Assembly: GCA_016706255.1 (NCBI GenBank)
Contig: JADJJZ010000003.1
Coordinates: 654,501 to 718,500 of the forward strand
Length of the DNA stretch: 64,000 nucleotides
Origin: Bacteroidota bacterium
GTDB taxonomy: Bacteria; Bacteroidota; Bacteroidia; Chitinophagales; BACL12
Direction of reading: 5' to 3'
Made by a program: the position numbers and the translations under genes. This document shows, piece by piece, positions 47,445 to 57,495 of this stretch; the first letter of the stretch is position 1; each line of letters opens with the position of its first letter. The notes under the pieces are model-generated. The model worked only from the letters and a program-made list of their open reading frames with translations, was not told the DNA's origin and did no database searches.

Positions 47445-48397
47445 AGAAAATATACACAACGTTACTTTTAGTAAGCTGCTTTGCGTTGGGAAAAACGTAT
47501 GCACAGTTGCAGCCATTGTTCGACCAGTATCATTTTAATCAACTGGTGTTTAATCCGGCTTATGCGGGAAGTAAAGGCATGCTGGAAACAAACTTTTTTC
47601 TGCATCGCCATTCGGTAAATATTGATGGTGCTCCGGCATCGGAATCGTTTACCGTACATACGCCACTTGCCAATGATAAAATTGGTGTCGGCGTTAAATT
47701 TTTTCACGATAATATTGGTGTAACCAATACCAATTATTTGGGATTAGATTATGCCTATCGCATGCATATTAATTCGAATTTAACTGCGAGTATCGGCATT
47801 GAATTATCTATTGCTAATTACAATGTAAATTATAATAAACTGGATGCATTTAACGATGGTGACCCAACGTTTACCAATGCAACAGATTCGTATTGGGTGC
47901 CAAATGCCGGTATCGGTTTGTATTTACACAGCGACAATTATTATTTAGGATTGAGCACCGTTTCATTATTGGGATTAACTGATGATGATACACAAAACGA
48001 AGGCGCGCCTTATGATGATTATTTTGATCAGGCAAATGCCATTTACGGAACATTAGGTACCATTATCGATATATCAAAAAACTTTGCGATAAAACCGGAT
48101 GCCATGGTTAAAATGACCAGCGGTTTACCTACGCAGTTAGATGTAAACATGAGTTTTATTTTAAACAATATGTTTTTAATTGGCGGTGGTTACCGAACCA
48201 ACGAAAGTTATTCGATTACGGCTGAATATTTATTTGCTTCAGATAATGATATTACCAAACATGAAGCAGGATTCGGTTATTCTTATAATTCGATGTTGGG
48301 CGATGATGCGGTATTTTTAAGTCCTTCACATGAAGTGTTTTTTGTTTACCGATTCAACAAACACAATAACAATATTAAAAACCCAAGATTTTTCTGA
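47441..48397 (+). CDS. PorP/SprF family type IX secretion outer-membrane protein
   Basis: The product is 318 residues: signal peptide MKKIYTTLLLVSCFALGKTY, then the family signature LQPLFDQYHFNQLVFNPAYA with AGSKGM. Beta-barrel strands include VGVKFFHDNIGVTNTNYLGL, AYRMHINSNLTASIGIELSI and GFGYSYNSML. PorP/SprF-like barrels help present partner type B cargo. The gene overlaps its cargo gene by 4 bases and is followed 8 bases later by a PorE-like gene, forming a three-gene secretion cassette. Confidence 0.93.
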   Translation: MKKIYTTLLLVSCFALGKTYAQLQPLFDQYHFNQLVFNPAYAGSKGMLETNFFLHRHSVNIDGAPASESFTVHTPLANDKIGVGVKFFHDNIGVTNTNYLGLDYAYRMHINSNLTASIGIELSIANYNVNYNKLDAFNDGDPTFTNATDSYWVPNAGIGLYLHSDNYYLGLSTVSLLGLTDDDTQNEGAPYDDYFDQANAIYGTLGTIIDISKNFAIKPDAMVKMTSGLPTQLDVNMSFILNNMFLIGGGYRTNESYSITAEYLFASDNDITKHEAGFGYSYNSMLGDDAVFLSPSHEVFFVYRFNKHNNNIKNPRFF

Positions 48398-48405
48398 TAC
48401 CCTTT

Positions 48406-49907
48406 ATGATGAATCGTTGTAAAATCTGGATACTCTTATTTGGTTTGCTGACTGTTCAGGCAGCACAAGCGCAGGATGCTGAATTTATTCAGCGTGCGGA
48501 CAAATTATATAAAAACCAAATTTATAATCGCGCTGCTGAAATGTATATTACCTATTTGCAGCAAAACTATAATTATGAAATTAATTTAAAACTGGCTGAG
48601 TGTTATCGCATGATGCACAATACCGTTGATGCAGAATATTGGTATGGTGTTATTGTTGACCAAAATGCAGCTGACCCGGATATTCTTAAAAAATATGCGG
48701 ACTTATTAAAAACCAACGGAAAATATAAATCGGCGAAAATATATTATTTGAAATATGCTGCTTATGAGGAAGAGGGATATTATTATGCTGCTTCCTGCGA
48801 CTGGGCGATATCGAATAAAAATAAAGCGCCTGAATATTATATTGACACTTTAGGATTTAATACTTCAGATTCAGAATTAACACCAACATTTTTTAAAAAG
48901 GGTATTATTTATTCGAGAAGTAGTGGTAATGAGATAAATCCTACCACCGGTGTTTCTTACTACGATTTATATTTTACGGAACAACGCAACGATTCACTCT
49001 GGATTATTACGCCAATGCAAAACGTAAATACCGAATTGCACGAGGCAGCACCTTTTACGATCAAAACGATAAAAAATTATATTTCACCCGCAACAATCAC
49101 TACCGTGGAAGAACTGTAAAATCAAGCGATGGTGAAGTGAAATTGGAATTATATTTTTCTACTTATGTAGATAATAAATTTACCGGTCCGCGCCCTGTAT
49201 CGGTTAATTCAAAAACATATTCTGTTGGTCAGCCAACTATTTCACCCGATGGTAATATTTTAATTTTTGCATCCGATAAACCGGGTGGATACGGTGGAAT
49301 CGATTTGTATTTCTGTTCTAAAAAAGGAAATACCTGGTCGAACGCAAAAAATATGGGCCCAGCAATTAATACTGCCGGCGACGAATTATATCCATTTATG
49401 AGTATAGATGGCACATTGTATTTTGCAAGTAATTATCACCCCGGATTCGGCGGTTTTGATATATTTAAAAGCAGTCGTGTAGATCAATACTGGACAGCAC
49501 CTGAAAACTTGGGTATGCCGGTTAATTCATCGCAGGATGATTATGCCATGATTATTAAAAACGGTTTTGGTTATTTTACTTCGAACCGCGCAGGCGGACA
49601 AGGCAGCGATGATATTTATGCGGTAACACAAATGTCGGCTTTGTCGAAAATTTATGTTTACGACACCGATTTGAAGCCGATTTACAAAGCAAGGGTAACA
49701 TTTATTGAAAGTCCGAACATGCAGATTATTTGTGAAACAGATGCTGCAGGTTTGGGTGATATCAGCACACTTTCAGGTGCTACCATGGGTATTAAAATTT
49801 CGAAAGAAGGTTATCTGGATAAAATTGTTTACGATTTGAGCAGTCTGCGTTCCAGCAATGGCATTATTCCGGTTGAATTACAACCTTTACTTGGAAATAA
49901 TAATTAA
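48406..49907 (+). CDS. PorE-like TPR/PD40-propeller protein without OmpA domain (one frameshift)
   Basis: The corrected length is 500 residues. A signal peptide ends near AAQAQDAEF. A TPR-type helical region (RADKLYKNQIYNRAAEMYIT, ECYRMMHNTVDAEYWYGVIV) precedes a WD40/PD40-like propeller (QPTISPDGNILIFASDKPGG, GIDLYFC, YPFMSIDGTLYFASNYH, DIFKSSR). The last 80 residues form a carboxypeptidase-regulatory-like beta-domain (KIYVYDTDLKPIYKARVTF). One T is missing from a T-run near 49057; adding it gives EAAPFYDQNDKKLYFTR. Full PorE proteins end in an OmpA peptidoglycan-binding domain, which is absent here: the frame stops right after the beta-domain. Confidence 0.82.
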
Positions 49908-49976
49908 TGCGGCGCTTTTTGCGTTGTGTTGATTATCATTTTACATTAATTTATTTATTGGGTAATTAACACCATT

Positions 49977-49984
49977 TAATTTTG
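49977..49984 (+). promoter_or_regulatory. -7 element for surE
   Basis: TAATTTTG fits TAnnTTTG and ends 6 bases before the surE ATG at 49991, leaving almost no leader. Confidence 0.4.
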
Positions 49985-49990
49985 TTTGAC

Positions 49991-50830
49991 ATGAGGGAGG
50001 ATAAGGAAGTAACTATTTTAGTAACAAATGATGATGGAATTAATGCGCCCGGAATTCACGCATTGGTAAATGCGGTTAAACATCTCGGAAAAGTTGTAGT
50101 AGTAGCACCAAATAAACCGCAAAGCGGAATGGGTCATGCCATTACCTTAAATGAGCCGCTGCGTTTAAAAAAATCGAATGTATTTGGTGATATTGAAGCT
50201 TATGAATGTTCGGGCACACCTGTTGATTGTGTGAAACTGGCGAAGGATAAAATTCTGCATAAAAAACCGGAATTATGTGTTTCGGGAATTAATCATGGCA
50301 GTAATTCATCTATAAATATTATTTATTCCGGAACCATGAGTGCGGCTATGGAAGCGGGTATTGAAGGTATTCCGGCTGTGGGATTTTCGTTGTTGAATTA
50401 TGCGCACGATGCCGATTTCAGCGGCGCTCAACATTATGCAAGTATTATTGCAAAACAAATATTAACTGCAGGATTGCCACAAGGCACTTTGTTGAATGTA
50501 AATATTCCCGATTTACCTATTGAGGCATTAAATGGCATTAAAATTTGTCGGCAGGCAGTAGCAAAATGGGAAGAAGAATATGCAGAACGAATGGACCCGC
50601 ATGGACGCCCTTACTATTGGCTGACCGGAAAATTTGAAAATTACGATAAGGGTGAAGATACTGATGAATGGGCTTTGACAAACGGTTATGTATCGGTTGT
50701 GCCTGTGCAGTTTGATTTAACCGCACATCATGCCATTGCATACTTTAATAAAAACTGGAACGTTAATACCATTACCCATCCGCATAAAATGCATATCGAT
50801 ACAACTAAATCATTTAACGACCTGGGCTAA
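49991..50830 (+). CDS. surE: 5'/3'-nucleotidase SurE
   Basis: The product is 279 residues from the ATG at 49991. The metal site motif LVTNDDGINAPG lies at the N-terminus, followed by VVVVAPNKPQSGMGHAITL, the pocket SGTPVDCVKLA and the catalytic loop SGINHGSNSSINIIYSGTMS with GIPAVGFSL. SurE removes phosphate from nucleoside monophosphates in the cytosol. It leads a small operon with a three-helix membrane protein and lpxB. Confidence 0.95.
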   Translation: MREDKEVTILVTNDDGINAPGIHALVNAVKHLGKVVVVAPNKPQSGMGHAITLNEPLRLKKSNVFGDIEAYECSGTPVDCVKLAKDKILHKKPELCVSGINHGSNSSINIIYSGTMSAAMEAGIEGIPAVGFSLLNYAHDADFSGAQHYASIIAKQILTAGLPQGTLLNVNIPDLPIEALNGIKICRQAVAKWEEEYAERMDPHGRPYYWLTGKFENYDKGEDTDEWALTNGYVSVVPVQFDLTAHHAIAYFNKNWNVNTITHPHKMHIDTTKSFNDLG

Positions 50831-50839
50831 ACAATTGGT

Positions 50840-51157
50840 ATGAGCAAATTACAAGAAGATAATGTTTTTGTCGGGATGCTGGTATCCCTTTTTTTTACCG
50901 TTACTATGTTTTATGTTTTTTATCAGATTAACGACAGTCTTGCCGGCGACGTTTATATAAATGGTAACATATTTTCCGGTGTTTCAGAACGTTTTATTTC
51001 CACGCTCGCAGTATTTTTTAATATTATTCCTTTTGTTATTTACATCCGGACAAAAAAAGATAATTGTTTGCGCGGGGTTGGAATTGTTACTGTTTTGGCA
51101 GCCATTTTTATGCTGATTTATTATTATATTCTGCACAATAATTATTTAATTAATTAA
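50840..51157 (+). CDS. Small three-helix membrane protein between surE and lpxB
   Basis: This 105-residue protein has three hydrophobic segments (VGMLVSLFFTVTMFYVFYQI, FISTLAVFFNIIPFVIYI, GVGIVTVLAAIFMLIYYYIL). It starts 9 bases after surE and ends 11 bases before lpxB. I do not recognise a domain. Its conserved-looking position suggests a role near the cell envelope. Confidence 0.7.
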   Translation: MSKLQEDNVFVGMLVSLFFTVTMFYVFYQINDSLAGDVYINGNIFSGVSERFISTLAVFFNIIPFVIYIRTKKDNCLRGVGIVTVLAAIFMLIYYYILHNNYLIN

Positions 51158-51168
51158 ACCCGCCCACC

Positions 51169-52284
51169 TTGAAATATTATATCATTGCAGGTGAGGCTTC
51201 CGGCGATTTGCATGGTTCAAATCTGGTTGCTGCAATAAAAGCCCGCGATGCAAACGCACAATTTCGTGGTTTTGGGGGAGATAAAATGAAAAGTGAGGGA
51301 GTTACTTTATTCCGTCACTATAAAGAAACGGCTTACATGGGGTTTATCGAGGTAGTAATGCACCTCCGCTCGATTTTAAAAAATATTGAGCAGTGTAAAA
51401 AGGATATCCTTGCCTACAAACCCGATGCAATTATTTTAGTGGATTATCCCGGATTTAATTTACGTATTGCACCTTTCGCAAAAGAAAACGGATTAAAAGT
51501 ATTTTATTATATCTCACCACAACTGTGGGCATGGAAAAGCAGTCGTGTTGAAATAATAAAAAAATATGTCGACCACATGTTTGTGATTTTACCATTCGAA
51601 CAAGCGTGGTATCAGCAACATGACTATCAGGTTACTTATGTTGGGCATCCTTTATTGGATGAAATTAGTAATAAAGTAAAAAATTCGCTTTTTTATAAAG
51701 TCAATAATTTATCTGCAGAACCCATTATCGGTGTATTGCCGGGCAGCAGAAAGCAGGAAATCGCCGTAAAATTGCCGGTGATGTTATCGATGGCAAAATA
51801 TTATCCTAAATTTCAATTTGTGGTTGCCTGTGCACCGGGAATAGAAAAAAGTTACTACGAACAATTTGTCCGCGAGCAAAATGTATTTTATTTATTTAAT
51901 CAAACGTACGACATACTACAAAACAGTGAAGCAGCACTGGTAACCAGCGGAACGGCAACACTGGAAACGGCATTGTTTAATATTCCGCAAATTGTTTGTT
52001 ACAAAGGCAGTTTAATTTCCTATTTAATTGCCAAACAACTCATAAAGGTTAAATATATTTCGCTGGTGAATTTAATTGCCGACAAAGAAGTGGTGCCGGA
52101 ATTAATTCAATTAAAATTCAACGAAAAAAATCTGAAAGCACATTTCGAACGTTTGGTTTACAATGATGAATACAGAACTACCATGCGCGATAATTACCAG
52201 CAACTGCGCGATAAGTTGGGTGGGGAAGGGGCTTCGGAGATGGTTGCTGCGGGAATAATCGAGCAACTATCAACAGTAAACTAA
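51169..52284 (+). CDS. lpxB: Lipid-A-disaccharide synthase
   Basis: The product is 371 residues with a TTG start (KYYIIAGEASGDLHGSNLVA). It joins UDP-diacylglucosamine to lipid X in lipid A synthesis at the inner membrane. Family blocks are FRGFGGDKMKSEGV, ILVDYPGFNLRIA, YYISPQLWAWKSSRVEIIKK, FEQAWYQ with VTYVGHPLLDE, GVLPGSRKQEI and LVTSGTATLETALFNIPQIV. It confirms a Gram-negative envelope. The gene ends 66 bases before the tRNA on the opposite strand. Confidence 0.95.
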   Translation: MKYYIIAGEASGDLHGSNLVAAIKARDANAQFRGFGGDKMKSEGVTLFRHYKETAYMGFIEVVMHLRSILKNIEQCKKDILAYKPDAIILVDYPGFNLRIAPFAKENGLKVFYYISPQLWAWKSSRVEIIKKYVDHMFVILPFEQAWYQQHDYQVTYVGHPLLDEISNKVKNSLFYKVNNLSAEPIIGVLPGSRKQEIAVKLPVMLSMAKYYPKFQFVVACAPGIEKSYYEQFVREQNVFYLFNQTYDILQNSEAALVTSGTATLETALFNIPQIVCYKGSLISYLIAKQLIKVKYISLVNLIADKEVVPELIQLKFNEKNLKAHFERLVYNDEYRTTMRDNYQQLRDKLGGEGASEMVAAGIIEQLSTVN

Positions 52285-52350
52285 TAATCCGTTTTAATCC
52301 GTTAAATCTGTTTAATCTGCGTTCCTTTTAAACGTCATTCAATCAGGTAG

Positions 52351-52424
<74 letters not shown>

Positions 52425-52468
52425 GATTGAGCGCCAAAGATAATATTTTTCAGCATCTTTGTAAGCCA

Positions 52469-53357
52469 ATGATTTTGCCTATTCCAAAAGATAATTTTAA
52501 CTACAAGGGTTATGCAGTAACAATTTTGCGTCTCGATAAGGCGCAACCTGAATTGCAGGGTAATAAATATTACAAACTAAAATATAATCTGGAAGCAGCA
52601 AAACAGCAGCAACACGATACCCTACTCACTTTTGGTGGCGCTTTTTCAAATCATTTACATGCAGTTGCACTCGCCGGCGAACAATTTGGATTTAAAACAA
52701 TTGGCGTTGTGCGTGGTGAAGATGATGCACAAAATCCAACCCTGCAATTTGTGCGCAAAAAAGGTATGACCTTACATTTTATTACCCGCGAAATGTATCG
52801 CAACTCAAGAAGCAACGACGATTTATTACAATCCTTACACCAACAATTCGGCAATTTTTACGCCTTACCCGAAGGTGGCACAAATAATTTAGCGGTAAAA
52901 GGCTGTAAAGAAATGCTTGATGGAGAAAATAGTTATGATGTGCTTTGTTGTCCCGTTGGCACCGGTGGAACAATTTCGGGACTTATAGCAGCCAATTTAC
53001 TCAATACGCATATTATAGGATTTCCTGCACTTAAAAGCCGGCACTCAATTACAACAGGAAATTCAATTATTATCCGGAAATGTGCATTCAAACTGGGAAT
53101 TACAAACAAATTATCATTTCGGCGGTTACGCAAAATATCATCCCGATTTAATTAATTTTATTCAACAGTTTAAAACCGATTACCAAATTTTACTCGACCC
53201 CGTTTATACCGGAAAAATGTTTTACGGCGTATTCGATATGATGCAGAAACAACAATTTAAACCGGGCTCTTCTATTGCCTGTTTACATACCGGTGGTTTA
53301 CAAGGTTGGGATGGCTGGTATTACCGGTTTCCCAATCAGCCAAAACTGAACAATTAA
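52469..53357 (+). CDS. PLP-dependent ACC deaminase/D-cysteine desulfhydrase family protein (one frameshift)
   Basis: The corrected length is about 295 residues from the ATG at 52469. ELQGNKYYKLKYNL contains the likely PLP Lys. TFGGAFSNHLHAVA and ALPEGGTNNLAVKG follow, then the phosphate-binding CPVGTGGTISGL. One extra A in an A-run near 53035 disrupts the frame; removing it gives ALKAGTQLQQEIQLLSGNV and joins NWELQTNYHFGGYAKYHPDL and CLHTGGLQGWDGWYYRFP. Family members open ACC or remove sulphide from D-cysteine; which one cannot be told from sequence alone. Confidence 0.85.
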
Positions 53358-53361
53358 TTCC

Positions 53362-55161
53362 GTGCAAAAAAAAATATTTTCATATCATTCGCTTTATTGG
53401 TTGTTGCACCTGGCATTGTTTTTTATTTTTTTTCTGCCGGAACTGATGCACCTCAATACATTTATGTATTCCAGCAGTGGCGACGGACTTAAAAATTATT
53501 TTACACTCCAAAGTTATATCAATCAGCCTGCTGCAGACGGTTATTTTCAGTATACCCAAATGAATTATCCGTATGGGGATTATATCTGGTATACCGACAA
53601 TTCACCATTTATCGCTTTGCTGCTGCGGTTTATACATTTAAATATTACACCGGTGCATCATCCAATTGCTATTATGCACTTGTTGATCATGCTCAATTTA
53701 TTGGCAGCCGCTTTTGTAGTCCGAAAAATATTAAAACGATTTATACAAAACGAATGGTTGCTCATTTTTGCATCGATAATTTTAGTATGGACCTCCCCGC
53801 AATTTTTCCGATTATTTGGCGGCCATTATAATTTATCTTTTTCCGTATTTTATTTTCTCGCCATCGAGTGGTGTTTCCGATGGTATGCTGCACTTGAAAA
53901 CAAAGAAATAAATAAACATATTTATCTGGCTGCAAGTATGGGCTTACTGTTATTTATTGCATCAGGTATTCATTTATACTACATGCTTTTGCTTGGTTTA
54001 CCGGTGGGTTTATTTGTGTTTTTTACTGCTGTGCTGAAATATAAAATGTTTGCGGTGAATCTAAAAAAATATAGCATTACCATCGCCGGTATTGCTATTG
54101 GTGTTGTCGCAATTGTGTTGTGTATCCGTTTCACCGATGGTTATCTCAGTCTGCGCTCCAATACACCCGACGGCGTTGATGTATCCAACTGGCAAGCACG
54201 ATTGTTTCATTTTTACAAAGCAAAAAGCCAAATAAATTCAATTGCATTTATCGGCGGTTACCGAAATTTTGACCCTGAAAATGCACCTTATCTCGGCAAC
54301 TTTTTTTGGTATCTTACAACAATTTCGTTGTTGTTTTTTTTATTCCGCTTTATAATTTTTAATAAAGTGAAAATACCTAAACCCACAACACTATTTTGGG
54401 TTACAACATTAACTGTAGTATTTGTTTTTTTCGCAGCCCGCGGTGAAGAAATGGGGTTTTTAGGGCTCGACAATTATTTTAATCCGCTGTATTGGTTGGG
54501 TAAAGTTTATCCACCTATAATACATTTCCGTTGTATTGCACGTTTTACCTGGTGGATATTTTATTTGCTGCCAATAGCATTAATTATCTATATAGACAGA
54601 TTTGTTTTTATCCCTGCGCCTAAAATAAAAATGTTGTTTTATATCTGTGGTGCATTTTTAGTTGCACTTGATGTAAAAGATGTACACAAATTTTATAATT
54701 CCAGAATTTCGGAAAGCGATTTTATAGAAAAAAACACTGCTGTAATTCCCGACATTAATTACAACGATTATCAGGCCATTTTGCCAATTCCTTATTACAC
54801 CGTTGGAAACGAAGATTATAATTACACCATCGACAATAATGAAAACTGGTTCCGCTATACTTGTCAGTTGCAAATTAAATCGCAACTGCCATTAATCTCG
54901 GTACGTTTATCGCGCACGCCCGTATCCTTTACAAAAAATATATTCACGTTATTTCAGGGTGATTCCATAAGCGCAACGTTATTAAAGCAATTAAACAATA
55001 AACCAATTTTGGTAATCTATAATCCGAAGGTGGAAGAATCCTCTAACTTGGAACCCGCGGCCACCATAATTAAAACCGCTCCCGATATTATTGAAAAATA
55101 CCACATGGAAAAAATTGCCCAGCAGGGAAATACCATCTACTATAAGTGGAACATTAAATGA
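53362..55161 (+). CDS. Multi-pass membrane protein, GT-C/YfhO-like
   Basis: This 599-residue protein has a GTG start, 4 bases after the previous gene. About eleven transmembrane helices fill residues 10-440. The first periplasmic loop has an acidic motif (SSSGDGLKNYF) and MNYPYGDYIWYTDNSPF, as in GT-C lipid-linked-sugar transferases and YfhO/DUF6311-type proteins. The C-terminal 150 residues (YQAILPIPYYTVGNEDYNYT) form a soluble domain. A sugar-transfer role is plausible but the acceptor is unknown. Confidence 0.7.
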   Translation: MQKKIFSYHSLYWLLHLALFFIFFLPELMHLNTFMYSSSGDGLKNYFTLQSYINQPAADGYFQYTQMNYPYGDYIWYTDNSPFIALLLRFIHLNITPVHHPIAIMHLLIMLNLLAAAFVVRKILKRFIQNEWLLIFASIILVWTSPQFFRLFGGHYNLSFSVFYFLAIEWCFRWYAALENKEINKHIYLAASMGLLLFIASGIHLYYMLLLGLPVGLFVFFTAVLKYKMFAVNLKKYSITIAGIAIGVVAIVLCIRFTDGYLSLRSNTPDGVDVSNWQARLFHFYKAKSQINSIAFIGGYRNFDPENAPYLGNFFWYLTTISLLFFLFRFIIFNKVKIPKPTTLFWVTTLTVVFVFFAARGEEMGFLGLDNYFNPLYWLGKVYPPIIHFRCIARFTWWIFYLLPIALIIYIDRFVFIPAPKIKMLFYICGAFLVALDVKDVHKFYNSRISESDFIEKNTAVIPDINYNDYQAILPIPYYTVGNEDYNYTIDNNENWFRYTCQLQIKSQLPLISVRLSRTPVSFTKNIFTLFQGDSISATLLKQLNNKPILVIYNPKVEESSNLEPAATIIKTAPDIIEKYHMEKIAQQGNTIYYKWNIK

Positions 55162-55193
55162 TTTTGAACTAATTTTGAAACAAAAAACCGATT

Positions 55194-56558
55194 ATGGATT
55201 TTATAAATAATTATATCGAAACCAATAAAGAGCAGTTGCTGAATGAACTGCTCGAAATTTTGCGTATTCCAAGCGTAAGTGCCGATCCAAAATACAAAGC
55301 AGATGTTGCGCGCATGGCAGAAGCCGTTGCCGAAAGTTTGCGCAAAGCGGGGGCCGACAATGTTAAAGTAAATACCACTGCAGGTCACCCGATAGTTACT
55401 GCCGAAAAAATTATTGACCCGGCAAAACCAACGGTATTGTGTTACGGCCATTACGATGTGCAACCCGCCGACCCAATCGATTTATGGGATTCACCACCTT
55501 TTGAACCGGTAATTAAAGACGGTAATATTTATGCACGCGGCGCATGCGATGATAAAGGTCAGGTGTATATGCACGTAAAAGCATTTGAAGCCATGATGAA
55601 AAATAATGCTTTACCATGTAATGTGAAATTTATTATTGAAGGCGAAGAAGAAGTTGGCTCACCAAATCTCGCAACATTTATTACCAATAATACAGAATTA
55701 TTAAGTTGCGATGTAATTCTGATTTCCGATACTTCAATTATTGCAAACGATGTGCCTTCGGTAACTGTCGGCCTGCGCGGATTAACGTATATGGAAGTTG
55801 AAGTAGTTGGACCAAACCGCGATTTACATTCCGGTGTTTATGGCGGAAGTGTTGCCAATCCGATTAATACATTATGTGATATGATTTCATCCATGATCGA
55901 TAAAAATGGACATATTACCATCGAAGGATTTTATGATGATGTGGAATTGGTAACCGATGCCGAAAGAAAAGAAATGGCAAAAACACCTTTTGATCTCGAT
56001 GAATACAAAAAAGATTTAGGTGTAAATGAAGTAAAAGGTGAAGAAGGATATACATCACTCGAACGCGTTTCTATTCGCCCGACACTCGATGTAAATGGTA
56101 TTTGGGGCGGTTATACCGGCGAGGGTAGCAAAACAGTATTGCCATCAAAAGCGTATGCAAAAATTTCCATGCGTTTGGTGCCCAATCAGCAGTCGCAAAA
56201 AATCGCCGATTTATTCGATAAACATTTTAATAAAATTGCACCACCTTACGTGAAAGTAAAAGTTACGCATCACCATGGCGGCGAACCTGTTGTTGTGCCT
56301 TTAGATTATCCGCCAATGCAGGCTGCAATTAAAGCAATGGAAAAAACATTCGGCAAAAAACCAATTCCAACACGCGAAGGTGGAAGTATTCCGATTGTTG
56401 CATTGTTTGAACGCGTGCTCGGTGCAAAAAGTATTTTAATGGGCTTCGGATTAAACAGCGATAATATCCATTCACCAAACGAAAAATACGGCTTGTTTAA
56501 TTATTACAAAGGCATCGAAACATTGCCTTGGTTTTTTAAATATTATTCAGAAATGTAA
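55194..56558 (+). CDS. M20-family dipeptidase/metallopeptidase
   Basis: The intact 454-residue product has metal-site motifs in order: VLCYGHYDVQPADP (His, then Asp), GACDDKGQVYMH (bridging Asp), EGEEEVGSPNL (catalytic Glu-Glu) and a late His in GLNSDNIHSPNEKY. The dimerisation domain includes DLHSGVYGGSVANP. These fit the M20 dipeptidase (CNDP-like) group, which cleaves short peptides in the cytosol. A 13-bp stem follows the stop and probably ends transcription. Confidence 0.93.
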   Translation: MDFINNYIETNKEQLLNELLEILRIPSVSADPKYKADVARMAEAVAESLRKAGADNVKVNTTAGHPIVTAEKIIDPAKPTVLCYGHYDVQPADPIDLWDSPPFEPVIKDGNIYARGACDDKGQVYMHVKAFEAMMKNNALPCNVKFIIEGEEEVGSPNLATFITNNTELLSCDVILISDTSIIANDVPSVTVGLRGLTYMEVEVVGPNRDLHSGVYGGSVANPINTLCDMISSMIDKNGHITIEGFYDDVELVTDAERKEMAKTPFDLDEYKKDLGVNEVKGEEGYTSLERVSIRPTLDVNGIWGGYTGEGSKTVLPSKAYAKISMRLVPNQQSQKIADLFDKHFNKIAPPYVKVKVTHHHGGEPVVVPLDYPPMQAAIKAMEKTFGKKPIPTREGGSIPIVALFERVLGAKSILMGFGLNSDNIHSPNEKYGLFNYYKGIETLPWFFKYYSEM

Positions 56559-56579
56559 TTAATTAAAAATAGCTGCATT

Positions 56580-56634
56580 AAAAGGCTGATTTATTTTTTG
56601 GAGCATCAACATCCGAATTTAAATCAGCCTTTTT
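56580..56634 (+). terminator. Stem-loop after the M20 peptidase gene
   Basis: AAAAGGCTGATTT and AAATCAGCCTTTT pair perfectly over 13 bp around a 28-base loop, followed by a T. The loop contains GGAGCATCAACATCC, the opening motif of the composite repeat blocks. Confidence 0.55.
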
Positions 56635-56913
56635 CACCGGCTATCCATTCCGGCAGGGGCTTTATCCTGGGCTCGTAATCCCAAATCTCCAAATCCCTCA
56701 ATCTTCAATTCACAAATTTTTCCTCCCCCCCCTGGCCTCCATTTCTATCCGGGCTAGGATTTCATTAATGAGTCCTAATTAAATTTTATTTTGGGTTTTA
56801 ATACGATTAATTTCCTACCAATTTTCTTACCACTGAAAAAATAAACAATCAGTAAAACCCTGCTCGGACAGGGCTGGTTTTTTTTAAAAATTGGCATCAT
56901 CAGCTTCGTCCTC

Positions 56914-56974
56914 GTCCTGCACATTATTTTGTAGGGACGCATGCAATACGTCCCTACAAAATAACATGCATGAC
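56914..56974. repeat. Hairpin element C (61 bp)
   Basis: 26-base arms with three mismatches surround the loop CATGCAATA. The inner core is GTAGGGACG / CGTCCCTAC: the G-to-A change relative to other copies is matched by C-to-T on the other arm. It is paired with element D. Confidence 0.8.
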
Positions 56975-57042
56975 AATTTTGAGTAAAATATTAATTTGTG
57001 AAATGTCCTTTTTTTCAAATTGTGCTTTTGCAACCTAATTGA

Positions 57043-57103
57043 GCAATTGGTCTGTGGTTGTAGGGACGAATTGCATGCGTGCCTAGAACCACAGGCCAAT
57101 TGC
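57043..57103. repeat. Hairpin element D (61 bp, inverted orientation)
   Basis: 26-base arms with three mismatches. The loop AATTGCATG is the reverse complement of CATGCAATT, so this copy faces element C across a 68-base spacer. The outer arm GCAATTGGTCTGTGGT resembles that of F. Confidence 0.75.
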
Positions 57104-57172
57104 GATTGGGTAGGGTAAATGCCATTATAAATCGAAATTATTGTGTAAATTAAATTCCTGCCACCCACAGAT

Positions 57173-57229
57173 GTCCGAGTAGGTTTCTTACGCCCAAAAA
57201 GAAATAGACAATCATTAAAACCCTGCGAC
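57173..57229. repeat. Short dispersed repeat (GTCCGAGTAGG family)
   Basis: This is the second clear copy of the repeat at 23009-23064: GTCCGAGTAGGTTTCTTACG, A-rich centre, AAAACCCTGCGACC end. It lies between the two hairpin pairs. Confidence 0.6.
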
Positions 57230-57303
57230 CATTAAGAGATGGAAGTGGAATTAATTATGAGTAAATATTTTTATTGCTACATTCAATTTATCGCTCCGTA
57301 GTT

Positions 57304-57364
57304 GTCCTCATTTATATTTTGTAGGGGCGGATTCAATTCGCCCCTACAAAATATAAATGAGGAC
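57304..57364. repeat. Hairpin element E (61 bp, perfect)
   Basis: The 26-base arms pair without mismatch around the loop GATTCAATT. The inner core is GTAGGGGCG; the outer arm is GTCCTCATTTATATTTT. Confidence 0.9.
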
Positions 57365-57434
57365 AGTTTTGAGAAGTATTAAATTTATCGAATTGTGTTT
57401 TAAAAGGAATTATTTCCTTCATAAAACAAATTGA

Positions 57435-57495
57435 GCAATTGGCAGCGGTTTGTAGGGGCGAATTGAATCCGCCCCTACAAACCGCTGCCAATTGC
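57435..57495. repeat. Hairpin element F (61 bp, perfect, inverted)
   Basis: The 26-base arms pair without mismatch. The loop AATTGAATC is the exact reverse complement of the loop of E, 70 bases away. The outer arm is GCAATTGGCAGCGGTTT. Confidence 0.9.
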
